Assembly (NCBI GenBank): GCA_963815645.1
Contig: CAWFHL010000004.1
Location: forward strand, 143,097 to 207,096
From: JBBRHQ01 sp963815645
GTDB taxonomy: Bacteria; Actinomycetota; Thermoleophilia; Solirubrobacterales; 70-9
DNA: 64,000 bases
Direction: 5' to 3'
Shown: piece by piece, positions 25,895 through 35,899 of the stretch
Numbering within the stretch: position 1 is the stretch's first letter
How the letters are laid out: each line of letters opens with the position of its first letter
The notes under the pieces: model-generated
Told to the model about the DNA's origin: nothing
Database searches by the model: none
What the model saw: only the letters and a program-made list of their open reading frames with translations
Program-made: the position numbers and the translations under genes

Positions 25895-26947
25895 CTAGGC
25901 GCCGATCCGCTCGGTGGCCTCCAGGGGGGCCCCGGAGCCCGCGTCCTCGTAGTGCGACGGGGCGACCCCGAGGGCGAGCTCGACTCTGCGAACGCGCTCG
26001 AACACCCGCTGCGCCATCACCCTCTGCCCGGCGAGGAGGTCGCCGATGATCCCCAGCGCGAACAGCTGCACCGCGGCGATGAACAGCACCGCGCCGAGAA
26101 TCAGCGACTGGATGTGGCCGGAGTCGTCGCCATGGAAGACCCAGTCGAAGACGAACGGGCTCCAGGCGACCAGCGCCAGCACTGCGACCACCGCCGCCAG
26201 GGTGACAAAAACGCGCAACGGCTCGTAGCGGGCGTAGATGCGACCGATCGCCAGGCCGTTCCGGCGCACGTAGCCCCCGGTCGAGTCGAACAGCCGCGAC
26301 TCCCGGGTCTTTGCGTTGGTGCCGATCTCCACCTGATCGACGGCGACCAGCATCTTTCCCGCCTGGATCAGGCTCTCCAGCGTGTAGGTGAAGTTGTCGA
26401 CGACCAGCAGTTGAAGCGCGGCCTCGCGGTTGTAGGCGCGGAACCCGCAGGTCGCGTCGGAGATCTCGGTGCCGGAGAGCCGCCGCACCACCCAGCTGCC
26501 GAGCTTCTGTAGGGACTTCTTGGCCCCGGAGAAGTGGTCGATGCTGCTCACCTGGCGGTCCCCGACGACCATGTCCGCGTCCCCGGCGAGGATCGGCGCC
26601 AGCAGCTTCGGGATGTCCTCGCCCCGGTACTGGTTGTCGGCATCGGTGTTGACGATCAAATCGGCGCCGAGCTTCAGGCCCGCGTCGAGGCCGGCCTGGA
26701 AGGCGGCAGCGAGGCCCTTGTTGTTGGTGAGGCGGACGATGTGCTCGACCCCGTGGGCGCGGGCGACCTCGACCGTGCGGTCGGAGGAGCCGTCATCGAT
26801 CACCAGCAGCTCGACCGAGTCGACTCCGGCGATCTCCCTGGGCAGGCCGGCGATCGTCTCAGGCAGGGTGGCCTCCTCGTTGAGGCAGGGAATCTGGATG
26901 ATCAGCTTCACCGGCCGATCAAGCGTAGCCGCGCCGGTCCCCGCCAA
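25895..26947 (-). CDS. Family 2 glycosyltransferase, membrane-anchored (DPM1/GtrB-like)
   Basis: 350 residues. GT-A domain: IIQIPCLNEEATLPETI, VIDDGSSDRT, and the metal site NTDADNQY; DATCGFRAYN is typical of polyprenyl-phosphate sugar transferases. Two C-terminal membrane helices (about residues 230-255 and 270-300). Start at ATG 26947; a GTG at 26911 (VKLIIQIP) is a possible internal start. Divergent from ribD. Likely transfers a sugar to a lipid carrier used by the flippase next door. Confidence 0.82.
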   Translation of the reverse strand: MAGTGAATLDRPVKLIIQIPCLNEEATLPETIAGLPREIAGVDSVELLVIDDGSSDRTVEVARAHGVEHIVRLTNNKGLAAAFQAGLDAGLKLGADLIVNTDADNQYRGEDIPKLLAPILAGDADMVVGDRQVSSIDHFSGAKKSLQKLGSWVVRRLSGTEISDATCGFRAYNREAALQLLVVDNFTYTLESLIQAGKMLVAVDQVEIGTNAKTRESRLFDSTGGYVRRNGLAIGRIYARYEPLRVFVTLAAVVAVLALVAWSPFVFDWVFHGDDSGHIQSLILGAVLFIAAVQLFALGIIGDLLAGQRVMAQRVFERVRRVELALGVAPSHYEDAGSGAPLEATERIGA

Positions 26948-26972
26948 GCGGTCAGCCGCTTGCCGGCCCGGG

Positions 26973-26996
26973 TAGACTGGTTGACTGACCAGTCAA
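26973..26996 (+). promoter_or_regulatory. Promoter and palindromic operator upstream of ribD
   Basis: TAGACT (26973-26978) is a -10 candidate. It is overlapped by two nested dyads: GACTGGT-6-ACCAGTC (26975-26994) and TTGACTG-2-CAGTCAA (26981-26996). The second has the form of a TetR-family operator. The site could control the riboflavin genes, the divergent glycosyltransferase, or both. No regulator gene is nearby. Confidence 0.5.
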
Positions 26997-27031
26997 TCAA
27001 GGCCAAAGTCGCCCCTCCGAAAGGAACCGCG

Positions 27032-28160
27032 ATCGACGCTCAAGCGACAGACCCCCAACTCGAGGGCAGGCACCTCCGACGGGCGCTCGAGCTGGCCGAG
27101 GGCGGCAGGGGCAGGGTCAGCCCGAACCCGATGGTCGGGGCGGTGATCGCCGATCGCTCCGGAGAGCTGATCGGCGAGGGCCATCACGCCGAGCTCGGTG
27201 GGCTCCACGCCGAGCGGGCGGCGATCGCCGACTGCCTCAGCCGGGGCGCCGATCCCTCCGGTGCGACGATCTACGTGACCCTCGAGCCCTGCGCTCACCA
27301 CGGTCGCCAGCCCCCCTGCACCGAGGCGATCCTCGAGGCCGGGATCTCGCGGGTGGTGATCGCCTCCGATGACCCCTCGGAGAAGGCGGCCGGCCGCGGC
27401 CCCGGGATCCTCCGCGACGGCGGGGTGGAAGTCGAGCTCGCGCACGGAGCCGAGGCGACCGAGGCGAGGCTGCTCAACCAGCCGTTCCGCAAGCACGCAC
27501 GCACCGGGCGCCCCCTGGTCATCCTCAAGATGGCGATCTCGCTGGATGGCCGCACGGCGACGGCGTCGGGTGAGCCGCTGTGGATCACCGGGCCGCAGAG
27601 CCGTGAGATGGTGCATCGCTGGCGCGCCGAGGCCGATGCAGTCGCGGTCGGGATCGGCACCGTGCTCGCCGATGACCCGCTGCTGACCGCCCGCGAGGTC
27701 GGGGCGTTTCGCCAGCCGGCCCGGGTCGTGTTCGACTCCTCCGCGCGCCTGCCACTGGACTCGAAGCTGATCCGCAGCTCATCCGAGGCGCCGGTACTGG
27801 TCGTGTGCCTCCCCCGAGGCCGCGCGCTCGCGGGTCGAATCCCTGCGGGAGGCCGGAGCGGAGGTGCTGATCGTCGCCGGCCGGGATTCCCGCGAGCGGC
27901 TGCTGGCGGCGCTCGACGATCTCGGCCGCCGCGGCCAGACCAGCGTCTTCCTCGAGGGAGGGCCGGGGCTGGCGGCGGCGTTCGCGGCGGCGGGCGAGGT
28001 CGACGAGACGCGCCTCTTCGTCGCCCCGGTTCTGCTCGGCGAGGCTCGCGTCGAGCCCGAGGAAGCCGGGCGCGTGGTCGAGACGAGTGGCGGCGAGGGC
28101 TCCGAGCTCGCGGCGGTCGGCGACGACGTCCTGATCCGGGCCAGGCTGAGGGAGTGGTAG
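27032..28160 (+). CDS. ribD: Riboflavin deaminase/reductase RibD, one frameshift
   Basis: Bifunctional enzyme: the N-terminal deaminase has zinc motifs HAERAAI and PCAHHGRQPPC; the C-terminal reductase has KMAISLDGRTATASGEPLWITGP and DAVAVGIGTVLADDP. A one-base shift near 27820 leads to SVFLEGGPGLAAAF and RLFVAPVLLG in the other frame. No ATG or GTG is available: ATC at 27032 has AAAGGA (27020-27025) 6 bases upstream and is my choice; TTG 26981 lies within the operator, almost on the -10. About 376 residues. Confidence 0.87.
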
Positions 28161-28162
28161 CG

Positions 28163-28768
28163 ATGTTCTCGGGGCTGGTCGCAGATCTCGGAAGGGTGGA
28201 GTCGGTCGAGGCCGGCGCCGAGGGCGCCCGGCTTCGGATCGGCACATCTCTGGCCGGCGAGATCGCCGCCGGCGACTCGGTCGCGGTCAACGGAGTCTGC
28301 CTGACCGCGGTCTCGGCCGGGGACGGCGGGTTCGACGCCGAGGCGATCAACCAGACGCTCGCCCTCACCTCTCTGGGGTCCCTCGGACCGGGCGACCGGG
28401 TCAACCTCGAGCTGGCGCTGCGTCCCTCCGACCGGCTCGGCGGCCACATCGTCCAGGGCCATGTCGACGGCACCGGCGAGGTGGTCTCGGTCGCCGAGGA
28501 CGGGTTCTCCCACCGCCTCCGCCTGCGCCTGGACCCGGAGATTCGCCGCTACATGGTCGAGCGCGGATCGGTTGCGCTGGACGGGGTCAGCCTCACCGTC
28601 GCGGCGCTCGGCGAGGACTGGATCGAGGTGGCGCTGATTCCCGAGACGATGGAGCGGACGAACCTTGGAGCGCTCGCCGTCGGCCGCACGGTCAACGTCG
28701 AGTGCGATCTGCTGGCCAAATATGTGGAGCGCCTGCTGTCACCATTGGCGGGCGATGACGAAGGGTGA
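28163..28768 (+). CDS. ribE: Riboflavin synthase, alpha chain
   Basis: Dismutates 6,7-dimethyl-8-ribityllumazine to riboflavin. Two lumazine-binding barrels: MFSGLVADLGRVESVE and GDSVAVNGVCLTAVS in the first; GGHIVQGHVDGTGEV and SVALDGVSLTVAALG in the second. 201 residues. ATG at 28163, directly after the ribD stop. In an order ribD-ribE-ribBA-ribH. It continues the same reading phase as the first part of ribD because of the ribD indel. Confidence 0.95.
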   Translation: MFSGLVADLGRVESVEAGAEGARLRIGTSLAGEIAAGDSVAVNGVCLTAVSAGDGGFDAEAINQTLALTSLGSLGPGDRVNLELALRPSDRLGGHIVQGHVDGTGEVVSVAEDGFSHRLRLRLDPEIRRYMVERGSVALDGVSLTVAALGEDWIEVALIPETMERTNLGALAVGRTVNVECDLLAKYVERLLSPLAGDDEG

Positions 28769-28772
28769 GCGA

Positions 28773-30089
28773 ATGACCGAGACACAGCAGCTTCGGACCG
28801 GCGCCGCGACGGCGGACGGCGAGAGCCCCTTCTCGACGATCGAGGAGGCGCTCGACGAGATCCGCCGGGGCCGGATGGTCGTCGTCTGCGACGGCGCCGA
28901 TCGCGAGAACGAGGGCGACCTGGTGATGGCGGCGCAGTTCGCGACCCCGGAGGCGGTCAACTTCATGGCGAAGGAGGCCCGCGGCCTGATCTGCCTGGCG
29001 CTCACTCCGGAGCGCTGTGACCGGCTCGGGTTGCGGCTGATGACCGCGAAGAACGAGGCGCCGCTGCAGACCGCCTTCACGGTGACGATCGAGGCCGCCT
29101 CGGGGGTGACGACCGGGATCAGCGCCCATGATCGCGCCCACACGATCCAGGTCGCCGTCGACCCGGAGTCGGGTCCGGCGGAGATCGTCGTCCCCGGCCA
29201 CCTCTTCCCGCTGAAGGCGAAGGAGGGCGGGGTGCTGGAGCGCACCGGCCACACAGAGGCGAGCGTCGACCTGGCCCGGCTGGCGGGGCTCAACCCTTCC
29301 GGGCTGATCTGCGAGGTGATGAACGACGACGGCAGCATGGCCAGGGTTCCCGACCTGATCCCCTACTGCCGGCGCCACGGCCTGAAGATGATCACCGTCG
29401 CCGAGCTGATCGCCTATCGGCGGCGGACCGAGAAGCTGGTCGAGCGGGTTGTCGGGACCACCCTGCCGACCGCGTTCGGGGAGTTCTCCGCGGTCGGCTA
29501 CCGCTCGCTGGTCGACGACAAGCATCACGTGGCGATGGTCAAAGGCGAGGTCGCCGGCGCCGAGGACGTCCTCGTAAGGGTCCACAGCGAGTGCCTCACC
29601 GGGGACGTCTTCCACAGCCTGCGCTGCGACTGCGGCGAGCAGCTGGAGGCGGCGCTGGCGATGATCGAGCGCGAGGGTCGCGGGGTCCTTCTCTATCTCT
29701 CCCAGGAGGGCCGCGGGATCGGCCTGCTGAACAAGCTCCGCGCCTACAAGCTCCAGGAGGAGGGGGTGGACACGGTCGAGGCGAACCTCCAGCTCGGCCT
29801 CCCCGCCGACCTCCGCGACTACGGGATCGGCGCCCAGATCCTCGGCGACCTGGGGCTGACCAGCATCAGGATCCTCACCAACAACCCGAAGAAGATCGTC
29901 GGGCTCGAGGGCTACGGGCTCTCGGTCAGCGAGCAGGTCCCGATCGAGGCGGCGCCCAACGCCCACAACGAGGACTACCTGCGGGCAAAGCGCGACAAGC
30001 TCGGCCACTCCCTCCACCACCAGGGTCTCGCCTTCGACGAGGAGATGATCCACGGCGAGCGCAGCCGGGACTCCGGCGTCGATGGCTGA
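28773..30089 (+). CDS. ribBA: Bifunctional DHBP synthase / GTP cyclohydrolase II
   Basis: Makes both riboflavin precursors. The N-terminal RibB domain: VVVCDGADRENEGDLVMAAQ and GHTEASVDLARLAGL. The C-terminal RibA domain: VRVHSECLTGDVFHSLRCDCGEQL with the zinc-binding cysteines, and SQEGRGIGLLNKLRAYKLQ, YGIGAQIL, TNNPKK. 438 residues. ATG at 28773. The stop overlaps the ribH start by 8 bases. Confidence 0.96.
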   Translation: MTETQQLRTGAATADGESPFSTIEEALDEIRRGRMVVVCDGADRENEGDLVMAAQFATPEAVNFMAKEARGLICLALTPERCDRLGLRLMTAKNEAPLQTAFTVTIEAASGVTTGISAHDRAHTIQVAVDPESGPAEIVVPGHLFPLKAKEGGVLERTGHTEASVDLARLAGLNPSGLICEVMNDDGSMARVPDLIPYCRRHGLKMITVAELIAYRRRTEKLVERVVGTTLPTAFGEFSAVGYRSLVDDKHHVAMVKGEVAGAEDVLVRVHSECLTGDVFHSLRCDCGEQLEAALAMIEREGRGVLLYLSQEGRGIGLLNKLRAYKLQEEGVDTVEANLQLGLPADLRDYGIGAQILGDLGLTSIRILTNNPKKIVGLEGYGLSVSEQVPIEAAPNAHNEDYLRAKRDKLGHSLHHQGLAFDEEMIHGERSRDSGVDG

Positions 30090-30582
30090 TCCGCCGGCCT
30101 TCCACGAGTCCTTCTCCGAGGCCGACCGCGAGGCGCTGGCGCCGCTCGAGTTCGCGGTGGTCTGCGCCCGCTTCTACGAGGAGATCGCGGACCGGCTCTG
30201 CAACGGGGCGGCCGAGGGCTTCGAACTCGCCGGTGTGAGCGAGGCCTCGGTGCACGAGTACGGCGTCCCCGGGTCCTTCGAGCTGCCCTTCGCGGCGAAG
30301 CTCTGTGCCGAGAGCGGACGCTTCGCCGGCGTCGCCTGCCTCGGGGTGGTGATCAGGGGCGAGACTGACCACTACGACTACATCTGCGCAGAGACCTCCC
30401 GCGGGGTCCAGGAGGTGCAGCTCGGCACCGGCGTTCCCTGCGCCTTCGGGGTGATCACCTGCGAGACGATGGAACAGGCGCTGGCGCGGGCCGGCGGCGA
30501 CAGGCGGGACATGGGCCGCAACGCCGCCCTCACCGTGGCCCGGATGGCCCTTCTGCGCCGGCGGCTGGCTCAACCGAGCTGA
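30082..30582 (+). CDS. ribH: 6,7-dimethyl-8-ribityllumazine synthase
   Basis: 166 residues. FAVVCARFYEEI (substrate loop), VPGSFELPFAAKLCAESG, GVVIRGETDHYDYICAET and FGVITCETMEQALARAG are the canonical motifs. It lacks a long extension. Last gene of the riboflavin operon; its end converges and overlaps with the following minus-strand gene by about 53 bases. Confidence 0.95.
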   Translation: MADPPAFHESFSEADREALAPLEFAVVCARFYEEIADRLCNGAAEGFELAGVSEASVHEYGVPGSFELPFAAKLCAESGRFAGVACLGVVIRGETDHYDYICAETSRGVQEVQLGTGVPCAFGVITCETMEQALARAGGDRRDMGRNAALTVARMALLRRRLAQPS

Positions 30583-31279
30583 CCTCGATCTGGATCGCCC
30601 GGGCAGCGGCCTTCAGCTCACCGTCCTCGGAGAAGATCGCGCAGCCCGCCTCGTGCTTGCGGCGCTGACTGCCGATCGGCCAGGCCATGACGACGTGGGG
30701 CTCGCCCAGCCGGACCGGCTCGAGCAGGCGCGCCGAGAGCCGTCCGAGCATCGCCAGAAAGCCGGGGCTGTGCAGCTCCACGCGCGAAATAGGTCGGGCA
30801 GTCGAGCACCGCCCAGACGAACTCGGGCAGGACCTCGCCGTCGCGGGCCAGCCATTCGGCCTCGGGTGTCCAGGGGGTCGCGACCAGATCCCGGCCGGCG
30901 ACCTTCCCGGCGAAGACGCGCTGTGAGTCTTGCTCGCTGCGGGCCGCAGACAAAGCAGCTGGCGAAGATCTGGTCGGTTCCCTCGATAGCGCTCCGCGGC
31001 CGCCGCCGCCTCGCCGAGCCCGACCGGGGGCGGCACCTCGATCTCCAGCGGCGCCGATCTCGCCTCGGCCACGAGCTGCTCGCCGTCCTTGATCGCCACC
31101 TCATCCGGGCCGAGGCGCTCGACCTCGAGCGGGCGCCCGAGCGGCACCGGGCGCCGCAGGGTCACCTCCGCCGGCTCGGAGACGTGGGCTGCGAACAGGC
31201 CGCACGAATAGCCGCCCTGGCCGCTGCTCGCCGGCCCGTTCAGACGTGGGGCGATCTCGATCCGGCTACCATCCTCCAT
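30530..31279 (-). CDS. Hotdog-fold thioesterase-like protein, several frameshifts
   Basis: Pieces in three frames join into one protein. The N-terminus is MEDGSRIEIAPRLNGPASSGQGGYSCGLFA. A central FASCFVCGPQR and a WLARDGEVLPEFVWAVLDCPTY segment follow, and the end is GEPHVVMAWPIGSQRRKHEAGCAIFSEDGEL. This pattern matches a family of acyl-CoA thioesterase-like double-hotdog proteins in actinobacteria. At least three one-base shifts (roughly 30780, 30920, 30960). The start is 4 bases from the divergent rpmB start. The stop lies inside the ribH 3' end. Function unproven. Confidence 0.6.
   Translation of the reverse strand: MEDGSRIEIAPRLNGPASSGQGGYSCGLFAAHVSEPAEVTLRRPVPLGRPLEVERLGPDEVAIKDGEQLVAEARSAPLEIEVPPPVGLGEAAAAAERYRGNRPDLRQLLCLRPAASKTHSASSPGRSPAGIWSRPPGHPRPNGWPATARSCPSSSGRCSTARPISRVELHSPGFLAMLGRLSARLLEPVRLGEPHVVMAWPIGSQRRKHEAGCAIFSEDGELKAAARAIQIEVSSVEPAAGAEGPSGPR
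31267..31272 (+). promoter_or_regulatory. -10 box TACCAT (GCTACCAT) of rpmB
   Basis: GCTACCAT lies 11 bases before the rpmB ATG, inside the 5' end of the divergent hotdog gene. The same octamer precedes rpmF and rplS. Confidence 0.4.
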
Positions 31280-31283
31280 CCCG

Positions 31284-31475
31284 ATGGCAAAGATATGCCA
31301 CAGCTGCGGCAAGGGTCCGGCCTTCGGCAATTCCCGGAGCCATTCGATGGTCGCCACCAAGCGGCGCTTCGGCGCCAACCTGCAGAAGGTGCGGATCGAG
31401 GACGGCGGCAGGCCCCGCCGCGTCTACGTCTGCACCCGTTGCCTGAAGGCCAACAAGGTCACCAAGGCGGCCTGA
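31284..31475 (+). CDS. rpmB: 50S ribosomal protein L28
   Basis: 63 residues with MAKICHSCGKGPAFGNSRSHS and VATKRRFGANLQKVRI; two CxxC pairs (CHSC and CTRC) make this the zinc-binding form of L28. It is followed by the fakA-like gene, recG, rsmD and coaD, a common bacterial order. Confidence 0.95.
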   Translation: MAKICHSCGKGPAFGNSRSHSMVATKRRFGANLQKVRIEDGGRPRRVYVCTRCLKANKVTKAA

Positions 31476-31493
31476 GCCGCCCGCCGCCCCAGA

Positions 31494-31499
31494 TAGATT
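31494..31499 (+). promoter_or_regulatory. -10 box TAGATT of the fakA-like gene
   Basis: TAGATT ends 9 bases before the ATG at 31509. Confidence 0.3.
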
Positions 31500-31508
31500 C
31501 AGTTGGCG

Positions 31509-33138
31509 ATGGCCGATCCTTCGATCGAGCGCTTCCGCCGCGTCGTCGCGAGCGCCTACGCTTCGCTCGAGGCTCGACGCCAGGAGGTCAACGACCTCAA
31601 CGTCTTCCCGGTCGCCGACGGCGACACGGGCGACAACATGGCGATGACGATGCGGGCGGTGATGGAGGAGCTGGACCGACTGCACGGGATGAGCGTCGAC
31701 GAGGTCGGCCGCACCCAGCTGGTCCAGGCGCTGGCGAGGGCGGCGCTGATGGGCGCCCGCGGCAACTCGGGCGTGATCCTCAGCCAGATCGTCCGCGGCG
31801 CGGCCGAGGAGCTGGCCAGCCGGCCCGGCGAGCTGGTCGACCCGGTACTGGTCGCCTCGGCCTTCGCCAGGGCCGCCGACGCCGCCTACGAATCGGTACG
31901 CGACCCGGCCGAAGGGACGATGCTGACGGTGTTCCGCGAGATGGCCCACTCGGTCGCCCGCCAGCTCGCCCACCTCTCCTCCGGAGCAGCAGCGCCTCGA
32001 CGGCGGAGTCACCGCCACCGAGCAGGACGCGGTGCTCGCCGGCATCCTCGAGGTCGCGATCGCCGACGGCGAGAGGGCTGTGGAGCGGACTCCCGAGCAG
32101 CTCGAGGTGCTGCGCGAGGCGGAGGTGGTCGATGCCGGCGGCTACGGCCTGGTGCTGATCCTGGCCGGGATCGTCGCCGGGCTGCGCGGCGACGAGGACG
32201 AGCTGCCCGAGGTCGCCCGCCACGACCCGGCCCGGCTCAGCCGCCCGCACCACGAGGACAGCCGCTATCGCTACTGCACGAACTTCATCGTCTCCGGGGA
32301 GGGCCTCGCCGGGCGCGAGTTCGTCGCCCCGCTCGAGGGGCTCGGCGACTCGGTGCTGGTGGTCGGCGACGAGGCGACCCTGAAGGTCCACGTCCATACC
32401 GACGAGCCGGAGGCCGCGGTCGCCCTGTTCGACGGGCCGCGGTCACCAACCTCGACGTCGCCGACATGCGCGAGCAGATCGCCGAGCGCCGGGCACGGCT
32501 CAGCGCCGGCCGCACCGGCGTCGTCGCGGTCGCGGCGGGAACGGGCATGGAAAACCTGTTCGCGGATCTCGGCGCCCACGTCGTCGCCGGCGGCGGAGAC
32601 GCTCAACCCGTCGACCTATGAGCTGCTGGCCGGCATCCACAATGTCCCGGCCGAGGAGGTCCTGGTGCTTCCCAACTCCTCCAACGTGATCATGGCGGCC
32701 GAGCGGGCCTGCGAGCTCTCCGAGAAGCCGGCGCGGGTTCTGCCCTCGACCTCGCAGCAGGCCGGCCTGCTGGCCCTGGTCGAGCTCGACCCCTCCGCGA
32801 AGGCCTCGGAAAACGCCGCCCGGCTGGGGGCGGCGCTGGAGACGATCGCGACCGGTGGCGTCGCCCCGGCGGCCCGGGACGACGCGGGCGGACGCTTCCG
32901 GCGCGGCGACGCGGTCGGCTTCGCCGGCGGTGAGATCATCGCCTGGGGCGGCGCCGGCTCGACCCTGGCGACGACGATCGAGCACCTTGCCCGCGAGGCC
33001 GAGATCGTCACGGTGATCGGGGGGGCGGAGGCGCCGATCTCCCTGGCGGAGATCGGCGCCCACATTCCCGATCGGGTCGAGCTCGAGCTCCACGACGGCG
33101 GGCAGCCCGGTTGGTGGTGGCTGCTGGCGGCGCAGTGA
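31509..33138 (+). CDS. DAK2/DegV-binding kinase-like protein (FakA/YloV family), three frameshifts
   Basis: The N-terminal DAK2 (DhaL-like) kinase domain has DLNVFPVADGDTGDNMAMTM with the metal-binding aspartates, and MGARGNSGVILSQI. The rest follows in alternate frames: VDAGGYGLVLILAGI, FVAPLEGLGDSVLVVGD, LKVHVHTDEP, then GTGMENLFADLGA and LPNSSNVIMAAERA, matching the FakA middle and C-terminal domains. Fatty-acid kinase FakA works with a FakB (DegV) partner, not seen here. Shifts near 31980, 32438 and 32600. About 540 residues, normal. A TTG at 31503 is an alternative start. Confidence 0.82.
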
Positions 33139-35316
33139 CCCTCACCGCCGGCGAAGGCTCGGTCGGCTTCGCCGGCGGCGGCGCGGGGCGATCGCGGCCG
33201 CCCTGTTCTCGGCCCCCGTCCGCACCCCGCGGGCCGCCTCGGCCGAGGCTCCGCTGACCACGCTTCCCGGAGTCGGGCCGAAGCTCGGGGCGATCGCCGC
33301 CGAAGCGGGGATCGAGACGGTCGGCGACCTCCTGCTGCGGATTCCGCACAGCTACAGGGACCGCTCGGCGGCTCGGCCGCTCGGCGACCTGCGGCTTGGG
33401 GAGGAGGCGACGGTGATGGTCGAAGTCCGCTCCGCGAGGCTGCGGCGGACCAGGCGTCGCGGCCTGACGATCGTCGAGGCGACGGTCGCCGATTCCAGCG
33501 GCAGCATCGGCGCAACCTGGTTCAACCAGCCCTGGCTCGCGGATCGGCTCCGACCGGGCGTGGCGATGCTGCTGGTGGGCAGTCTCGATCGGCGGGGGCT
33601 CCGGGTCTCCGAGCACGAGTTCCTCGGCGGCGAGGACGATGGCGAGCCGCCCTCCGGCATCCACACCACCGGCTTGGTCCCGGTCCACCCGGCGACCGAG
33701 GGGCTGCGCCCGCAGCGGATCAGGGAATGGGTCTGGCAGGCGCTGCTCCGGGTCGGGGACGTGATCGAGCCCCTGCCGGCCGAGCTGCGGAGCCGACGCG
33801 GGCTCGCCGGCGCCACCGACAGCCTCCGCGCGGTGCACTTCCCGGCTTGCCCGGGCGAGGCAGAGGAGGCTCGCAGGCGGATCGCCTTCGAGGAGCTCTT
33901 CCTCTACCAGGCCGTCCTGGCAGCACGCCGGCAGGGTCGCAGGACGGAGAGGCCGGGAAGGCGACTCGGCGCTCCCGGGCCCCTCGTAGAGCGCTGGCTC
34001 GCGTCGCTTCCCTTCGAGCCGACCGACGATCAGCGCAAGGCCTTTGCCGAACTGGATCGGGATCTCGACTCGGGCGAGCCGATGCAGCGCCTGCTGATGG
34101 GCGAGGTCGGCTCGGGCAAGACCGTAGTCGCGCTTTACGCGATGCTGAGAGCGCTCGAGGCCGGCTTGCAGGCGGCGCTGATGGCGCCCACCGAGACCCT
34201 CGCCGAGCAGCATGCCGCGACCCTCGACCGGCTGCTCGGGGCGGAGGCGGTCAGCTTCGGCCTGCTCACAGGTTCGACCCCGGCCCCCGAGCGGCGGCGA
34301 TGCCTCGGCCGCCTCGCCTCCGGGCGAGCTCGGCCTGGTGGTTGGGACGCACGCGCTGATCGAGCCGGCGGTCGAATTCGACCGGCTCGGCGTCTGCGTG
34401 GTCGACGAGCAGCACCGCTTCGGGGTGCGGCAGCGCGCCGCGCTCGACGCGAAGGCGCCGGGAGGAGGGGCCCCGCACCTCCTCCACATGACGGCGACGC
34501 CGATACCGAGGACGCTTTCGCTGACCACCTACGGCGATCTCGACGCCACCGTTCTGCGCCAGCTCCCGGCTGGGCGGATGCCGGTCGGGACCTGGCTGGT
34601 CGCCGACGAGCGCCGCGCCGCGGCCTACGAGTTCATCAGGGAGCGCCTCCGGGAAGGGCGCCAGGCGTTCGTCGTCTGCCCTCTGGTCTCCGAGTCGGAG
34701 AAGCTGCAGGCGAAGGCGGTGGCCGAGGAGGTAGCCCGCCTCGCGGGCGGCGAGCTGCGCGACTTCCGGATCGAGGCCCTGCACGGCCAGATGGCGGCCG
34801 CGAAGAAGAGCGAGGTGATGGCCGCCTTCGCCGCGGGCGAGATCGCAGGTCCTGGTGGCGACCACGGTGATCGAGGTTGGGATCGACGTCGCCAACGCGA
34901 CGGTGATCGTGGTCGAAGGGGCGGAGCGATACGGCGTCTCCCAGCTCCATCAGCTCCGCGGGCGGGTCGGTCGGGGAGAGCACCGCTCCCATTGCCTGCT
35001 GTTCGCCGAGGAAGCCGGCGAGCTGGCCCGGCGCAGGCTGGACGCGGTGGCCTCGGAGAGCGACGGCTTCAGGCTCGCCGAGCTCGACCTCGGGCTCCGC
35101 GGCGAGGGCGAGGTGCTCGGCACCCGCCAGCACGGGCTGCCGCGCTTCGCGGTCGCCCAGCTGCCCGAGGACACCCCGACCCTGATCGAGGCCCGGGAGG
35201 AGCTGCTCGCCCTGATCCGCCGCCATGGCAGCCTCGAGGCCCCGGCGCTCGGGCCGCTCCTGGATGCGGCGCGCCAGCGCTTCGGTCCCGGCGCGGACGG
35301 CGCGATCCCGGCGTGA
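33135..35316 (+). CDS. recG: ATP-dependent DNA helicase RecG, three frameshifts
   Basis: Branch-migration helicase. The wedge/OB region holds LTTLPGVGPKLGAIAAEAGI and LLLRIPHSYRDRS. The motor domains hold Walker A LLMGEVGSGKTVVAL, MAPTETLAEQH, VVDEQHRFGVRQR, MTATPIPRTL, and VATTVIEVGIDVANA with HQLRGRVGRGE. The protein is split over several frames, with shifts near 33190, 34325 and 34852. The GTG at 33135 overlaps the fakA-like stop (GTGA). The C-terminal end is IPA at 35316. About 725 residues, as expected. Confidence 0.9.
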
Positions 35317-35341
35317 GCGCGGGGGGAGGGAAAGGCCCGCG

Positions 35342-35899
35342 GTGAGGGTGATCGCCGGAGAGCTCCGCGGCCGCCGGCTGCTGGCGCCGCGGGGCTGGCG
35401 GGTGCGCCCCACCTCCGACCGGGTGAGGGAGGCGATCTTCTCGGCCCTGGGCGATATCGAGGGGCAGCGGGTGCTCGACCTCTACTGCGGCACCGGCGCG
35501 CTCGCGGTCGAAGCGCTCTCCCGCGGCGCCGCCGGGGCGGTCCTCGTCGACCGCGAAACCCGGCCCGCCATGGGCAACATCGAGGCGCTCGGGCTCGGCG
35601 ACCGGGCCGAGCTGGTCCGCGCCGAGGTCGCCGGCTGGATGCGGTCCGCCGCCGCCGGCGAGGGGCGCTTCGGCCTGATCTTCATCGACGCCCCCTATAG
35701 ACTCGCCGACCGCATTGGCCCCGAACTCGACAGCCTCCTTCCCCCCTTCTCGCGGAGGGCGGCCGCGTGATCGCTGAGAGCGCCGCGGCGCGCCCGCTCG
35801 AGCTGCTCCTCGCTGCCCAAGGTCCGCGAGCGACGCTACGGGGGGACCACGGTTCGCTTCTTCGCCAAGCCAGAGAGCCGAGGCGAGGGAGCCCGATGA
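35342..35899 (+). CDS. rsmD: 16S rRNA m2G966 methyltransferase RsmD, two frameshifts
   Basis: Rossmann methyltransferase. VIAGELRGRRLLAP, RPTSDRVREAIFSAL, VLDLYCGTGALAVEALSRGA and the catalytic IFIDAPYRL are the family signatures. Two one-base shifts near 35755 and 35810 lead to the end GGTTVRFFAKPE, which matches the family C-terminus. Start GTG at 35342. The TGA overlaps the coaD ATG (ATGA). The rsmD-coaD pair is widely conserved. Confidence 0.87.

Noticed and set aside
26900..27060. FMN riboswitch upstream of ribD
   Set aside because: None of the conserved RFN-element blocks is present, and the space between the divergent genes is too short.
33008..34528. Long minus-strand ORF opposite recG
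   Set aside because: Shadow of a GC-rich coding strand; low-complexity Pro/Arg sequence with no domain, while the plus strand has clear RecG motifs.
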